Shown here: in pieces, positions 1 through 10,718 of the stretch
How positions within the stretch are numbered: the stretch's first letter is position 1
Layout: each line of letters opens with the position of its first letter
NCBI RefSeq assembly: GCF_020536995.1
Contig: NC_068364.1
Location: 46,936,381 to 47,000,380, forward strand
Length of the DNA: 64,000 nucleotides
DNA from: Dreissena polymorpha
Lineage: Eukaryota > Mollusca > Bivalvia > Myida > Dreissenidae
Reading direction: 5' to 3'
The notes under the pieces: generated by a model
The model's database searches: none
Told to the model about the DNA's origin: nothing
Seen by the model: the letters and a program-made list of their open reading frames with translations, nothing else
Translations under genes and position numbers: made by a program

Positions 1-681
1 CAAATATTTCGTAAAATAATGTTAAGTCATTCAAAATCAGTCTTTCTTATAGCAAAAGTCAAAATTTCAACGCTAGATGTGGTATGATAACATAAATTTA
101 AAGATATGCACAATGCTAGTTTTTATTTTGTTGTGGCACAATGTATTCCATTTTTAATGTCCCGCAACGATATCTATTCATACGACACACGAATACTAAC
201 ATGGTACATGAACATGCGTTGAATATATTGCCCAACTCAAAAACAACAAAAAAGAGAATTGTGTATCTTATTATATTTATGTTACCAGACCACATCTAGT
301 GTTGACATTTGGCTATTGCTGTACCGTACATTGATTTTTTTTAACTTTATTTTTCGAAATATTGTACGAAATATTTGTTGATTTGTTAATTTTATTTTTC
401 GAAATATTTTACGAAATAACCATTGATTTCGACTGTTTATGGGCTTTTAAGGAATTTATTTCTAGTCGTCCACCACTAGTTTCCATCCCTTTATTAAGAT
501 TTATTTTGAAGTTATTTCATTCATTTCGATCTTATGTGCCCATATTTTTATCTTCAAAAACTAAATACAAATTTCCCCCAAACAACTTTGAAGTAAATCA
601 ATTTGTATGTACTTCAGTTTATGAGTCAATCATTTTATTTGTTTTGTTCAACATTACCCTTGTAATATATTTCAACTGAAG
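1..681. other. Intron-like sequence upstream of the sushi exon
   Basis: AT-rich sequence with no recognisable domain. The one longer open frame (362-679) is low-complexity, rich in Phe and Ile, and runs straight into the splice acceptor of the next exon, so it is most likely intronic. Earlier exons of the gene would lie outside the window. Confidence 0.5.
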
Positions 682-849
682 ACTGCGGTAGCGCGGCCCC
701 AGCCAATGGTGTAGCCACAGCTCCCAATGGCACTACCTACCAGAAGCAGGCTACTGTGCAGTGTAACCCAGGGTACTCACTAAACGGCTCATCATTGATT
801 GAGTGCAATGCAACCGGTTGGAATGACTCTGTCTCATGTGTCATAAAAA
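682..849 (+). CDS. Sushi/CCP domain exon
   Basis: One 168-nt exon encodes a complete complement-control-protein (sushi) module of about 56 residues. It starts with CGSAAPANG, has the central VQCNPGYSL typical of sushi domains, and ends with the Trp-containing GWNDSVSCV, giving the four expected cysteines. The acceptor is ...caactgaag and the donor is aaaa/gtaatt. Both ends are phase 1, as for most shuffled extracellular modules. Sushi domains bind complement-type or other extracellular proteins. It lies about 1 kb upstream of a fibrinogen-domain exon on the same strand with matching phase, so it probably belonged to a sushi-FReD gene whose start is off the window. The exon itself shows no lesion. 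Confidence 0.85.
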
Positions 850-1809
850 GTAATTAAAATATTATTATTATATTGTTAACGTAATGCACACGTTATATAT
901 TCACTTTCTTATTGAAATCCTAATTACATCTCCTGACTGATAATGTATTTTGGATGAAAGGTAAAATAAGATTAAAATATCAACGCCATGGGTGGTGTTG
1001 GAATCACTCCTTATTAAGCGGTATTAAATCAAATGTCTTGAAACAAGGACCTCGGCTCTTATATTCAACACGTAATAGGGGTCCTTGTTCATACTTTTGA
1101 TTAAGTAATGCCCATATGGTCAAGGATAAATATGAACATCGGCAACATAAATTTCATCGATAAGCAAACCTAAGTAACATCTTCGATTATTCTTCATGTC
1201 ACATATAAGACACGTGTCTATAGCTAAATAGTTAATGCCACACCAAAATATCAAAGGTAAAATTTCGACATATACAGCTTGAAACACTCACCGCACAGTC
1301 CATCATGTCTTGAAGATGTGTCGCTTGCACTTACAATTAAAAGGTCTAATTTGCACGTAACACGTCTTTTCCGGAATGGAACTTCATAGTTTAGTATTGT
1401 GTGCGCTTCTTATAAATTCAGCGTGTAAGATACTTACGCTGCTGCTTAGAAGATTAAGGTCACTATAAGGGATCAAGTGTAGGATTTTTCGGACTGAAAA
1501 ATGAAGTGTCAAAGGTTTTCACCAATATGTAGCGTCATTTTGTGTGTGAGGCATGTGTCCATCGCTCAAGGTCAATGTAATTCTTAAAGCCAACGCTTAT
1601 ACTTAAGCTGTTAAGCATAAATCAGTTTTACATATGTGAATTATCAGGTAACATTATTCATATGTTGCTAAATATACAACAATAAAGCTGATAAGAATTG
1701 TTCGATGGAACATTAATACCAATCATCTGATTATTTATTTGAATAAGACAAAAGGATGAAGTGACATGCACAAGTTTAGATTTAAATATGAAGAATTTAT
1801 ATTATTAAG
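850..1809. other. Intron between sushi and fibrinogen exon 1
   Basis: About 960 bp of AT-rich sequence. I see no exon, RNA gene or repeat family that I can name. Confidence 0.45.
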
Positions 1810-1931
1810 AGGACTGAATGGAGCGAAGAAGCCTTACAAGTGTCAGTGGCGTGTATAGAGTTCAACCTGCAGGGACGAATCAGGACATTGAAGTGTACTG
1901 TGAAATGGCAACGGGCGGAGGGGGTTGGACG
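1810..1931 (+). pseudogene. Fibrinogen-domain exon 1, with a stop replacing a conserved Cys
   Basis: This exon encodes the start of a fibrinogen C-terminal domain: SGVYRVQPAGTNQDIEVYC, then EMATGGGGWT, followed by donor acg/gtatga. The acceptor attattaag gives phase 1 and the donor phase 0, as in the intact homologue at 28836-28984. Ten codons upstream of the SGVY serine, TGA stands where the homologue has TGC, the conserved first cysteine. The exon therefore cannot be translated through as it stands. The rest is well conserved, so the loss is recent, or this is a sequencing or allelic variant. With the frameshifted exon 3 downstream it argues for a pseudogene or non-coding cassette. Confidence 0.75.
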
Positions 1932-2679
1932 GTATGAATTAGAGAACATATTTTACCTGATCGCGTTTAATCAATACCTTACAGTCTGATTCGATCGGAT
2001 TCGGTCGAGCGCGTATCGTAATACGGCTGAACCGGTTAATGACCACAACCGCTGCTTCAATGTACTAATACATATGCTCAGCGATACGGTCTGGGTAAGT
2101 GCCGTCTTTATTGTGATCATAAGAGCTTGAAATGCTCTGGAAGTTTAGGATCGATGTCTAATTCGTGTGTGCATGCAAGTATTTGATAAGATATATTCAT
2201 TTGATATAAAAACATGTAAAGCTGATGAACAAAATAAAAATTCATCAAATTTTAACATTAACTTGAACATAAAAATACATCTAGCTAATTCAACAAATGT
2301 ATAAATGATGAAAGAAAAATATTAATTTAAATATCATCATCATATTTTTATTACGTACAGATAAATTCTAAGAATGCATCAATATTCTTGTTCTGATTTC
2401 AAATCCCATACCTAGAACTGACGTTCATGATTATGTTTACACAATGTCTGAATCTATCATATCATCGTCAGGCATAATTCGTTTTGCTTTCAATTTTAGT
2501 AATGCCGTATCAAACCTCGGATTATTGTGGTTGTCAGAACGTATCTTAGACAATCTTCAAGTAATAGTAGTAATAGAAGTAGTAGTGCATGAAGTGGTTG
2601 TAGTTTTTCGATTTAAATAAATTTTATACGATTTTAAACTAAATATATATTCATGCTAAACGTAATTATCTATTAACAG

Positions 2680-2776
2680 GTGTTTCAACGTCGTGTGAAT
2701 GGGTCTGTAGATTTCTACCAAAACTTCTTCTCATATGAGAATGGCTTCGGCGACGTTCACGGAGAACACTGGCTTG
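2680..2776 (+). CDS. Fibrinogen-domain exon 2, copy a
   Basis: The 97-nt exon (phase 0 to 1) encodes [15 protein letters not shown], then [18 protein letters not shown], the second block of a fibrinogen domain, in which FWLG normally begins the next sheet. The acceptor is ctattaacag/gtg and the donor cttg/gtaaaa. It differs from the exon 2 of the large gene at 43611-43707 at only two positions, both synonymous. Immediately after its donor, part of an exon 3 is joined with almost no intron, a sign of a local deletion or conversion event. Confidence 0.8.
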
Positions 2777-2787
2777 GTAAAATGTTA

Positions 2788-2861
2788 TACGGATTGACCT
2801 GATGGCGGCGGACGGATCCACGGCGTATGAAGTGTTTCCTAACTTCCGACTGTCTGCGGCA
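2788..2861 (+). pseudogene. Truncated fibrinogen exon 3 fragment
   Basis: About 74 bp encode RIDLMAADGSTAYEVF and then PNFRLSAA, matching the middle of fibrinogen exon 3 (see 5477-5631 and 45989-46150). Both ends of the exon are missing. It begins 12 bp after the exon 2a donor, so most of the intervening intron has been deleted. Its similarity to exon 3 stops at GCGGCA, where the sequence continues as AAGTGAGT, which happens to fit a splice-donor consensus. It is a relic of rearrangement and not part of an evident reading frame. Confidence 0.75.
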
Positions 2862-2964
2862 AGTGAGTAGCATACATTATTTAGTGGTCTATTGATATAT
2901 TAAAATGAAATAATAAGACAATTTTATAAACATATTTAACGCTTCCTGCGCAGATTGAGGGTGT

Positions 2965-3052
2965 TCTGCACATTGCACATCTATTTTATCAATGAACCGG
3001 TAGCAACAACAACGCAGAAGACACATAGTCAGGCTTGCAGTCGAAAGATTTA
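2965..3052 (+). repeat. 88-bp repeat, copy 1
   Basis: Starts near CACATTGCACAT, contains AACCGGTAGCAACAACAACG and ends GTCGAAAGATTTAT. A near-identical copy lies at 4300-4383 in the same orientation. No element family is recognised; it may be a leftover of the same local duplication that copied exon 2. Confidence 0.6.
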
Positions 3053-3167
3053 TAGTAGTAATAGAAGTAGTAGTGTATGAAAAGGTAGTAGTGTTTCGAT
3101 TTTAATAAATTGTATACGATTTTAAACTAAATATATATTCATGATAAACGTTATTTTCTATTAACAG

Positions 3168-3264
3168 GTGATTCAACGTCGTGTGAATGGGTCTGTAGAT
3201 TTCTACCAAAACTTATCCACATATAAGAATGGCTTCGGCCACGTTCACGGAGAACACTGGCTTG
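3168..3264 (+). CDS. Fibrinogen-domain exon 2, copy b
   Basis: The 97-nt exon has intact acceptor and donor and the same phases (0 to 1) as copy a. It reads [15 protein letters not shown], then [18 protein letters not shown]. It differs from copy a at six nucleotides and every one changes an amino acid (F to I, F to L, F to S, S to T, E to K, D to H). Because its phases are asymmetric, it cannot be spliced in together with copy a without a frameshift; it could only serve as an alternative. Confidence 0.78.
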
Positions 3265-5476
3265 GTAAAATGTTATATTATCCAATGCCTTCCTTGAATC
3301 GATACTATTTATTAAGTGTTTAAAGGTGTTTCGGCTTTGATTATTTAGAAATAATACTAGCGTGCTATAGTGTGTTGTCAAATAAACCAAGGAATATAGT
3401 TAACATGCGAAGGATTTATATCAACTTGCACGCATTTGATACTATGTATATACACTCTCGGCTATGTGTTATTTGAAAATACGTTTTTTGCCATATTGTG
3501 TTTTTCTATTCTGACAGGACTTTAAATTTAATATTACATCTAATGATGCTTTTTAGCAAAATAACTGAAGTATGATATTCTGATTCGTAAATATGAGTTG
3601 AAGGTTATTGGCATAACAAATCAACAATAAAGAAACAAATGGGTAAGACATTGTCAGTTGCAAATATTGTCAATATAGGTTTAAATAGGTCAAAATAACA
3701 GAGGGTTCGTACTCAACTCATGGTAGAACAAAAAATTTAATTACACGGAGCCTACATAGAACAGGACAAAAATACCCGCAAAACCCTGTTAATTCAAAAT
3801 ATGTTTTGCATCATGAAATAGACAGAGGACAAGTGTCTGGAAAAAATATGGGGCGTGTTCTCAATCGTTCGTATTGTTGTGATTTAATGTATTAACAAAA
3901 AAACACTGTACATTTTGCAGTAAAATAACACAAAACAAAAATAAAATAAATACAAATATTTCGTGACGCAGGATTCTTACCCGGGGCATTGCGGTACAAG
4001 CGAGGGCTGTACCTATACATCGCTACGTCCTTTAACTTACTGTATCGCTTATTAGGAGCGCTCTCTTGCTTATTTGTTTACAGAATATTAGTAGTTGTAT
4101 GCGCATTATCCCGAAACGCTTACACTGACGGATATGTCCAATGTAATACTACGTTCATTAAAGAATAAAACGTTTACATTATTCGTACCATTTCGTGCAA
4201 AGTTTTGCCCAGTGTCATCGGCAAAGGTTGTCTGTCGATTAATTATACTCCTTAACTTTTCTCTACACGCGTATAGTCCCAGCATTAAATAGGTTGTAAC
4301 ACATTGCACATTTATTTTATCTATTAACCGGTAGCAACAACAACGCAAAAGACACATAGTCAGGCTTGCAGTCGAAAGATTTATCGTAGATCAACAGAAC
4401 GTCATGAATTACGACCCACCACGTGTTTAAATAAACTATTGCGCCATTGTGTTTGTATTTTCTTATAGTAATTTTGATTGTTCTTAAATCAGTCAGGCCT
4501 TAGATAACTGCATTTGCTTACATGTTATTTCAATTACAATTTATAAAACGTTAAACCATTAAAGAAACTTGTGCAAACATTGTAAATATGATAATTTCAA
4601 AATGAAGTCAAAAGTTAAGGTTTCGGTTATATTCGGAAAAAAAGTCACATAATTTACTAACAAATATTGAAAAAAAAATCGCTTCGTTAATGTAAAATCA
4701 TCAACTGAAATCGGTACAAGATACGTTTGTTACGCCGCTCAACGAGCAATCGACCTCTGGGTCGTTTACTTACATTGACTTAAGAATATGCGTTTTACTT
4801 TAAAAAAATAGTGGTAACGTGAAAGGATTAAGATACCTTTTTATAATTATTGTGTTTGCTTATCTTAAGCTATTCCCATCTACAACATGTTTTGTAAAAT
4901 ACGGACATACATACATGATCTGTTAAAAGAAAGCTTGCATTTCCTGTAATGACCTAAATTTAATTTGTGTGTTCAATTGTCCTGTTGCATAATAAACTCA
5001 ATATGGTATAACCATTGAAAGTTAGCTACGCCGAAAACATATTTATAGTTGTATGTTAAATATACTAAGTTATTGTCGTAAAATTGAGTTGATTTTGTTT
5101 GGTGTATTTTATTTGTATTCTACTATATCGATGTAAAATTTTAGTTTTAATACTAAAAGGTTACTTTCTTAACAAAATTAGGTATATGTTAATATGTTTG
5201 TGTACTAGTAGCCACTTTCATATTTCATTTATTTTAATCTGCATCAATATCTAATATTCGCATTTAACATTTTCCGCAAACTATTTAACGTAGTTTGTGC
5301 ATAAATTTTAATAGCGAGTATAAACACTACGGTCGAAATGGAAAATTATCCATAACTGATATAGTGTACTCTTATTGTTGTATACACAGTACAATTTAAT
5401 ACTTTAAATTAATCAGAATACGTTTTAGAATACACTTCGCAATAGGTTAGACATATGCATGCAATATATTTTGCAG
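3265..5476. other. Intron with an 88-bp repeat copy
   Basis: AT-rich intron without convincing coding sequence. The only structure seen is the second copy of the 88-bp repeat at 4300-4383. Short open frames at 4095-4357 on both strands overlap that repeat and have no domain features. Confidence 0.5.
4300..4383 (+). repeat. 88-bp repeat, copy 2
   Basis: Shares AACCGGTAGCAACAACAACG and AGTCAGGCTTGCAGTCGAAA with the copy at 2965-3052, in the same orientation 1.3 kb away. Confidence 0.6.
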
Positions 5477-5631
5477 GTTTAAAGTACATATATGCCATGA
5501 CCTTCAATGTGCAGACAGAACTACGGATCGACCTGATGGCGGCGTCGGATGCACGGCGTATGAAGTGTTTCCAAACTTCCGACTGTCTGCGGCATTTGAC
5601 TACAGGCTGTATGTGGACCGGGGAACTGCGG
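5477..5631 (+). pseudogene. Fibrinogen-domain exon 3, frameshifted
   Basis: After the acceptor atattttgcag the exon reads LKYIYAMTFNVQTELRIDL, then MAA, as in the intact homologue at 45989-46150. Next, GACGGATCC of the relatives is replaced by TCGGATGC, one base shorter, which throws the frame. The ancestral frame resumes as AYEVFPNFRLSAAFDY and RLYVDRGTAG and ends at a good donor, gcgg/gtaagt. The exon is 155 nt against 162 nt in the intact copy, two codons plus one base shorter, so it also leaves the wrong phase for the terminal exon. Confidence 0.8.
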
Positions 5632-6744
5632 GTAAGTAATCTGGTTATAGAAGGTGTATTTCGTTTGGTGCATACAGCGGATTCACTGGACAATGAATAA
5701 ATTGGTAATATCGCAGGTAATATTTGCGTAATAACACACTCGCAATAAACACTTGAGGTGTGATACATTGTAAGTTTAGCTTAATTTGCTGTCAATATTT
5801 ATTTCTATAAGACAGGTAATGTAGGCAAACACAAGCTTTCACATTCAATTAACGGTCGTCGGTATTTCCCGGAAATTTAGATACAATAAGATTCTATAAT
5901 GTAATCGAAAGTGCCAAACAGTGGCACATCAAAGTTCGTGTTGGTACTTTATTCAGAGAACGGCTATAGATGATCGGAATTGTTTACATATTGCGTTTAG
6001 TTTGTGCAATGTTTTGTAACGTGTTTAAGTCCTAGTGCATGCGTATATATTTACATCATATAAGTTTCATTCGTTCATAAAGATTTTCCTACTAGCGCCA
6101 TGTGAATATATTTATTTCGGAAATATAAACCATCGATATTTAGCTTAACCGGATTACAGACTCACCAAATCGTTCATGTGTGAGAAGTAACCTATGTATG
6201 TGTATATAATCATATATAAATGGACACGCTTATAACAAAATGTGACGTAATGCCCTAAATGTCGTCACATAATGTCTACATTCATCAGGCGATTTTAATA
6301 ATTGATAAATCAGGTTATTTTTGCAGAGTCGGCTTGTAACGTGTATGTATTGTTTATTAAGCACAGAGGTCAATGCCGCATATTTGGGGTCAGATATCAA
6401 TTTTGAGCATACTAAAGCTTGTACGAGAGGTAACCTCTGCATTAATCGGACATTTTTTAAACTCACTCGCCAGAGTCATAGTGCTGAGGTGACAATGTTC
6501 GTGTAATCGTGTATCCATTTTTCACATGTTAACGTTATACTCATTTTTTTAAATGACAATATTGACAGCAAGCTCTGTATGTTGCAGATAGGTATATATT
6601 GGTAAGATGAAATTAAAGGTGAACGCATAAGCACTGACTTTTTATTATTATAATTCGGGAAACGATAATACCGATATTTGAACTATTTATGAAATACAGT
6701 TGTGTGTCACGGTACTGACCTTAAGCGGGATTGGTGATTTTATG
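5632..6744. other. Intron, nothing recognised
   Basis: First part of the 4.3-kb intron before the terminal fibrinogen exon. Short open frames on both strands at 6230-6506 carry no domain features. Confidence 0.45.
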
Positions 6745-6830
6745 TGTGAGCGGCCCGGTCAGCTCACTCGGTAAAGCATTCGCCTTGTTAGCGGGAGGTC
6801 CCGAGCTCAATCCGGCAAAAAGTAAAAAAC
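6745..6830 (+). repeat. tRNA-derived SINE head
   Basis: A tRNA-like stretch: GGCCCGGTCAGCTCACTCGG with an A-box-like core, then GGTCCCGAGCTCAATCCGGC with a degenerate B box. The ends could pair as an acceptor stem (GCCCGG with CCGGC). It is too degenerate for a working tRNA and is best read as the pol III head of a tRNA-derived SINE. The downstream body was not delimited. Confidence 0.5.
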
Positions 6831-7073
6831 GCATTAGAAAGTGTCATATATCATGGCGATACCTATATTCATGCACACAATTCGAATGTATGGTACATTG
6901 CATATATATGTTTTATTTAAATCCGTATACGTATAAGAACAACCAGTATCCCCTAGTGCGTGGGCAGTTTCAACCCCTAAAGAGAAATCAATACCATGCT
7001 ACAAGTCAAATCATTACCCATGGGCTCTGAGCTTTAAGAGGAGTTTGTGTTAAATTTCAGTATATATATTCAT

Positions 7074-7074
<1 letters not shown>

Positions 7075-7164
<90 letters not shown>
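7075..7164. repeat. (TA)n microsatellite
   Basis: About 90 bp of uninterrupted TA dinucleotides in the intron before the terminal fibrinogen exon. The self-complementary tract could form cruciform DNA and is likely length-variable. Confidence 0.97.
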
Positions 7165-7165
<1 letters not shown>

Positions 7166-8747
7166 GGGTATGTTTTTAACAAACCCGGCATAGGAACAGC
7201 ATTTGATATAACATGGTATACTTCAAATCTTAGTGTACAGCGGTTTCGGAAGAGAATTTTTTGTTTTTTACCTTTTCAATATGTATATAAGTAATACAAT
7301 GTCCCTCAGGCTGTGCAAACTGTTTACCATTTGCCGTTATTTGAAATACGATGATAGAGTACCATCCTATGATGCTACGCGACACATACTGAATCAATCT
7401 TTCCATTATTTAAACATTAATTGCTGAGTCCATTTAAATCTTTACTTCTCCTTTAAAGTTTAAAAACCGGTCGCACCTATATGGCCATTTTTAAACGAGG
7501 TTGATGAATGAGATAAATAAATTGAAGCTTTTCCAATTGATTTCACGTAACTATGTCCTATGATGACTCAACATGTAGGTAGTTTTCTGATACGTGTTTG
7601 AATCGAGGCTATCGAGTTTCAACTACAAATGCATTTATGTGTTGTTTTAAGGTGTCGAAACATCCGAACGGGAAGTTAAACCGTTAAATAGTTGTGGATT
7701 ATAGCTTAAATGTAGTATGTGTGCACAAATGTTATTCTATTAAAGCCAGACATTCGTGTACGGCGCTTAAAACGTAACGATCCATATCTGCGCGCTGCTA
7801 AATAGACACAGACTGACTTCCACATTCTTTTGATTATTATGCTGTAGAGCTCGTTAGACGTTTAAACCATTTGTTAAATAAATAAACTTATAAATACATA
7901 TATATACACTTGGAACAATTGTCACAAGCCGGGAAGCCAGAAAGCCCCAAATTGTATGCGGAGTCTGTAGTGTGGTTAATTTCTTTCTAAATCTGTACCT
8001 ACGTGAATCGTGCAACCGCTTCAGCCACAAACTTATTTTCTTAACCAAATGGACACTGTTGTTTCGTTTATGTTCTTCATACACACGTATTTTTGCTGTT
8101 TTGTTTGAAATGTGGGATATTGTTGAACTAGTTTAACAATTAATTACAAAACATTGTGTATTGAGTTAATTTTAGTGTAAAACATTAAAACAGAATGAAA
8201 AAAGAAACACACCATAATTTTGAGCAATACGACTCGAGCGCTATATAAGCGGACCAACCAAAAATATATAACTGACACAAACAATGACATAGTGTAGTTC
8301 CTATAATGTGTAACGTATATTCTTTAACGCAAACAACATAAGGCATACATTTACACAGTTATTAAAATAAATAGTACACTACATTTTTATTTAGAAATGA
8401 TATGTTATAAACACAAGCGTTATCAAATTACTTTCATTTTATAGAGTTCTAGTACGAGCGGTATGACATATTTTACGTATACTTATATTTTTTCTACTAA
8501 ATGTTTTTCGGTTAACCGGTTAGTAACCGGTTACGGAAAAATGTTAAACTGTTTTGTGTTAACCTCTGGCATCCCTAGTATGAACCAGTGTATTATTAAC
8601 GCTTTTTACGAAAGCCACAATGACAAAATTCATATAATATATGATCATATAATTCCCAAATAAGGTGTTAATTCAAAACGACTGGACCGACGAAAGTATG
8701 CAACGATCAAGTGAATGTGGATGCTTCTTTAGTCGTTCGTATAATTA
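7165..8747. other. Intron, nothing recognised
   Basis: AT-rich intronic sequence between the (TA)n tract and the MITE. No exon or named repeat is seen. Confidence 0.45.
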
Positions 8748-9485
8748 CTGTAAAACCATTAAATTTCGTGTGGTACGAATTTTCGTGGATTTCGTTGGTC
8801 CGCTGAACCACGAATTCAAGTACCAACGATTACTTATACATTTTTAATCCGAAATCGGTCATTTGCAAATGTCATTTCCGACATTTTCTTTTGTTGTCGG
8901 TTATCCGAGACATTGCTTTTTGCAATAGTATAAGTCTTTGGTAAACGTTACTTCACTTTAGTAGGTCACATTACACTATATCTATGAGTTTTTCTTTTTT
9001 TATTCATCATCGTTAATGTACGTTTTATTCATCATGGTTAATACATATAATACATTGCAGTTAACAGTTTATCAAATATGTCTATTAGTGCCAATTAAAG
9101 TTACAAACGATATAACGGTTTTCAAACGTGTATTTTGGGGGACTTATTACTCAATTGTTACTACTAGGGGACCGATTGCGCTGAGAATTGCAAATAATGT
9201 CAAAACAACATTGATGGCAATTAGCGAGCGGGGACCCACACGTGCGCCGCTTTATCGCTCCTATCGACAACTATCGGCAACACTTTCATGCTTCAGTGCA
9301 CATTTACCTCAAGTCTTGCTGTCAACACAGATTAGCAGATTATGCTTTGTTTTAATAAAAGTTAAATTATTATGATGGTCAGTATTCCCCTAAAATTTGA
9401 AATCCACGAATTTACGTGTCAACGAATTAGTTATTTTTCATTAAACCACGACATTTCATACCGACGAATTTCTATACGTTTACAG
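8748..9485. mobile_element. MITE with TA target duplication
   Basis: The 738-bp element has imperfect terminal inverted repeats: the left end CTGTAAAACCATTAAATTTC is mirrored by the right end, read on the other strand as CTGTAAACGTATAGAAATTC. Both continue into related CG-containing motifs (TTCGTGG) for 40 bp or more. It is flanked on both sides by TA, the target-site duplication of the Tc1/mariner superfamily. No transposase frame is present; the 119-codon frame at 9016-9375 shows no transposase motif. Non-autonomous and intronic. Confidence 0.65.
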
Positions 9486-9976
9486 TATGTCGTTTAATAT
9501 TCGTGTTTAATATTGTATACTGACTTTCTACAATGTTTGTTCAAATAAAGCTTTTGGAGTAACAACTAGCCACTTCCTATGACCCACACGTTTTATATAG
9601 ACCTTTAAAGTGAAGTATATGTACATAAAAATCTCTGGAATATCAATGACACGAACTGTAATATGACATTATGTTCACACTTTACCGATAATGGGTGTGT
9701 TGTATAATATGTTACATGTGGACTGAATTATATTGAATTAATAACAGGAAAACAGAACAATTTTTTTTTTTAAACCATCAAAAACAACATTGTTTATGTT
9801 GTATAGGGCATTACATATTGGTCCACATAAGTGGTTGTTCCAATTATGGTCTTTGGTGAGAAACTTACCAATCCCATTTACAGAGGTGAGCGATCATCTG
9901 GTTCCTATTGTTTTTTTAATTTATTTATTCTGTGAAAGTTGTTAGGGTGTCATAGCAAAACAAACATTTTTTTCAG

Positions 9977-10242
9977 GTGAAACAGGTGATAGAGGAGGTC
10001 TTTCATACCACAGTGGATCTCGATTTGTCACGTATGACAGAGATGACACCCAAAGCAAATGTACCAGTCTGGATCGTGGTGGTTGGTGGTATAATGACTG
10101 TGCATTCGCTAACCTAAATGGAGAATATAGTACGCCTGGAACAAGAAGTGTCTATAATTGGGGGGAAGGGGGTGTGACGTATAGAGTCTTTAAAGATGTG
10201 GACAGTTTGAAGGAAACGAAAATGATGCTTAGAAGAATTTAA
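9977..10242 (+). CDS. Fibrinogen-domain terminal exon 4
   Basis: After a good acceptor (ttttttcag) the exon encodes GETGDRGGLSYHSGSRF, a calcium-site-like TYDRDDTQSKC, the diagnostic GGWWYNDCAFANLNGEY, and ends KETKMMLRRI with TAA. It is 266 nt (phase 1 start) and has no lesion. Fibrinogen domains bind glycans or acetylated ligands through this subdomain. It should follow exon 3 at 5477-5631, whose frame is broken, so unless another exon 3 is used the exon cannot be read in frame in this gene. Close paralogue of 46339-46592. Confidence 0.85.
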
Positions 10243-10712
10243 AACTTAGCGGTAACATGTGGGTCTTTAACATCTGTACATAAGACGTAACAGAATACAT
10301 AATTTTGCATATAATTCCTTATGCGAAGTAAACACATATTTTCAATGTTTATTGTATATTTGTTCCAACAACTGTGGTTTCCAATGTAATTTTGTGTTTT
10401 TAAAATGAAAAGTCATATGAATATGAACCATGTGATAACTGGATTAAATTTATATAAGTCTCTGGAGAAGAACATTTGTTAAATTATTTAAGTATTGTGT
10501 TTTTATATCGTACCTGGTCCTACATTGTCACAGACCTCGTTTACCTTTTCATGCATCCATGATGTGACATGTATAATTGTTGAAACGGATATTTGTATTA
10601 CGTTGAACACGTTTCAATACATGTCCTTTGAGAATCAATAACCATTTTCATCTTTAAAACGTTTACACGCCTGATAATTCCCATTCATCTATCATAACAT
10701 GTCATTTCTATC

Positions 10713-10718
10713 AATAAA
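10713..10718 (+). terminator. Poly(A) signal after FReD gene 1
   Basis: First AATAAA after the TAA of the terminal fibrinogen exon, giving a 3' UTR of about 480 nt. Assignment rests on position only. Confidence 0.45.

Larger units (their letters stand above)
2566..3264 (+). repeat. Tandem duplication of fibrinogen exon 2 plus upstream intron
   Basis: Two 211-bp copies (2566-2776 and 3054-3264), offset by 488 bp, each contain an AGTAGTAATAGAAG start, about 110 bp of intron, the same ctattaacag acceptor, and a 97-nt exon 2. The copies differ more within the exon at amino-acid-changing sites than expected for a neutral duplicate (see findings). The interval between them holds a stray exon 3 piece and one copy of a roughly 88-bp repeat. 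Confidence 0.85.

Noticed and set aside
9016-9375. 119-codon frame inside the TA-flanked MITE
   Set aside because: No transposase motif such as DD34D-type residues in context; chance frame.
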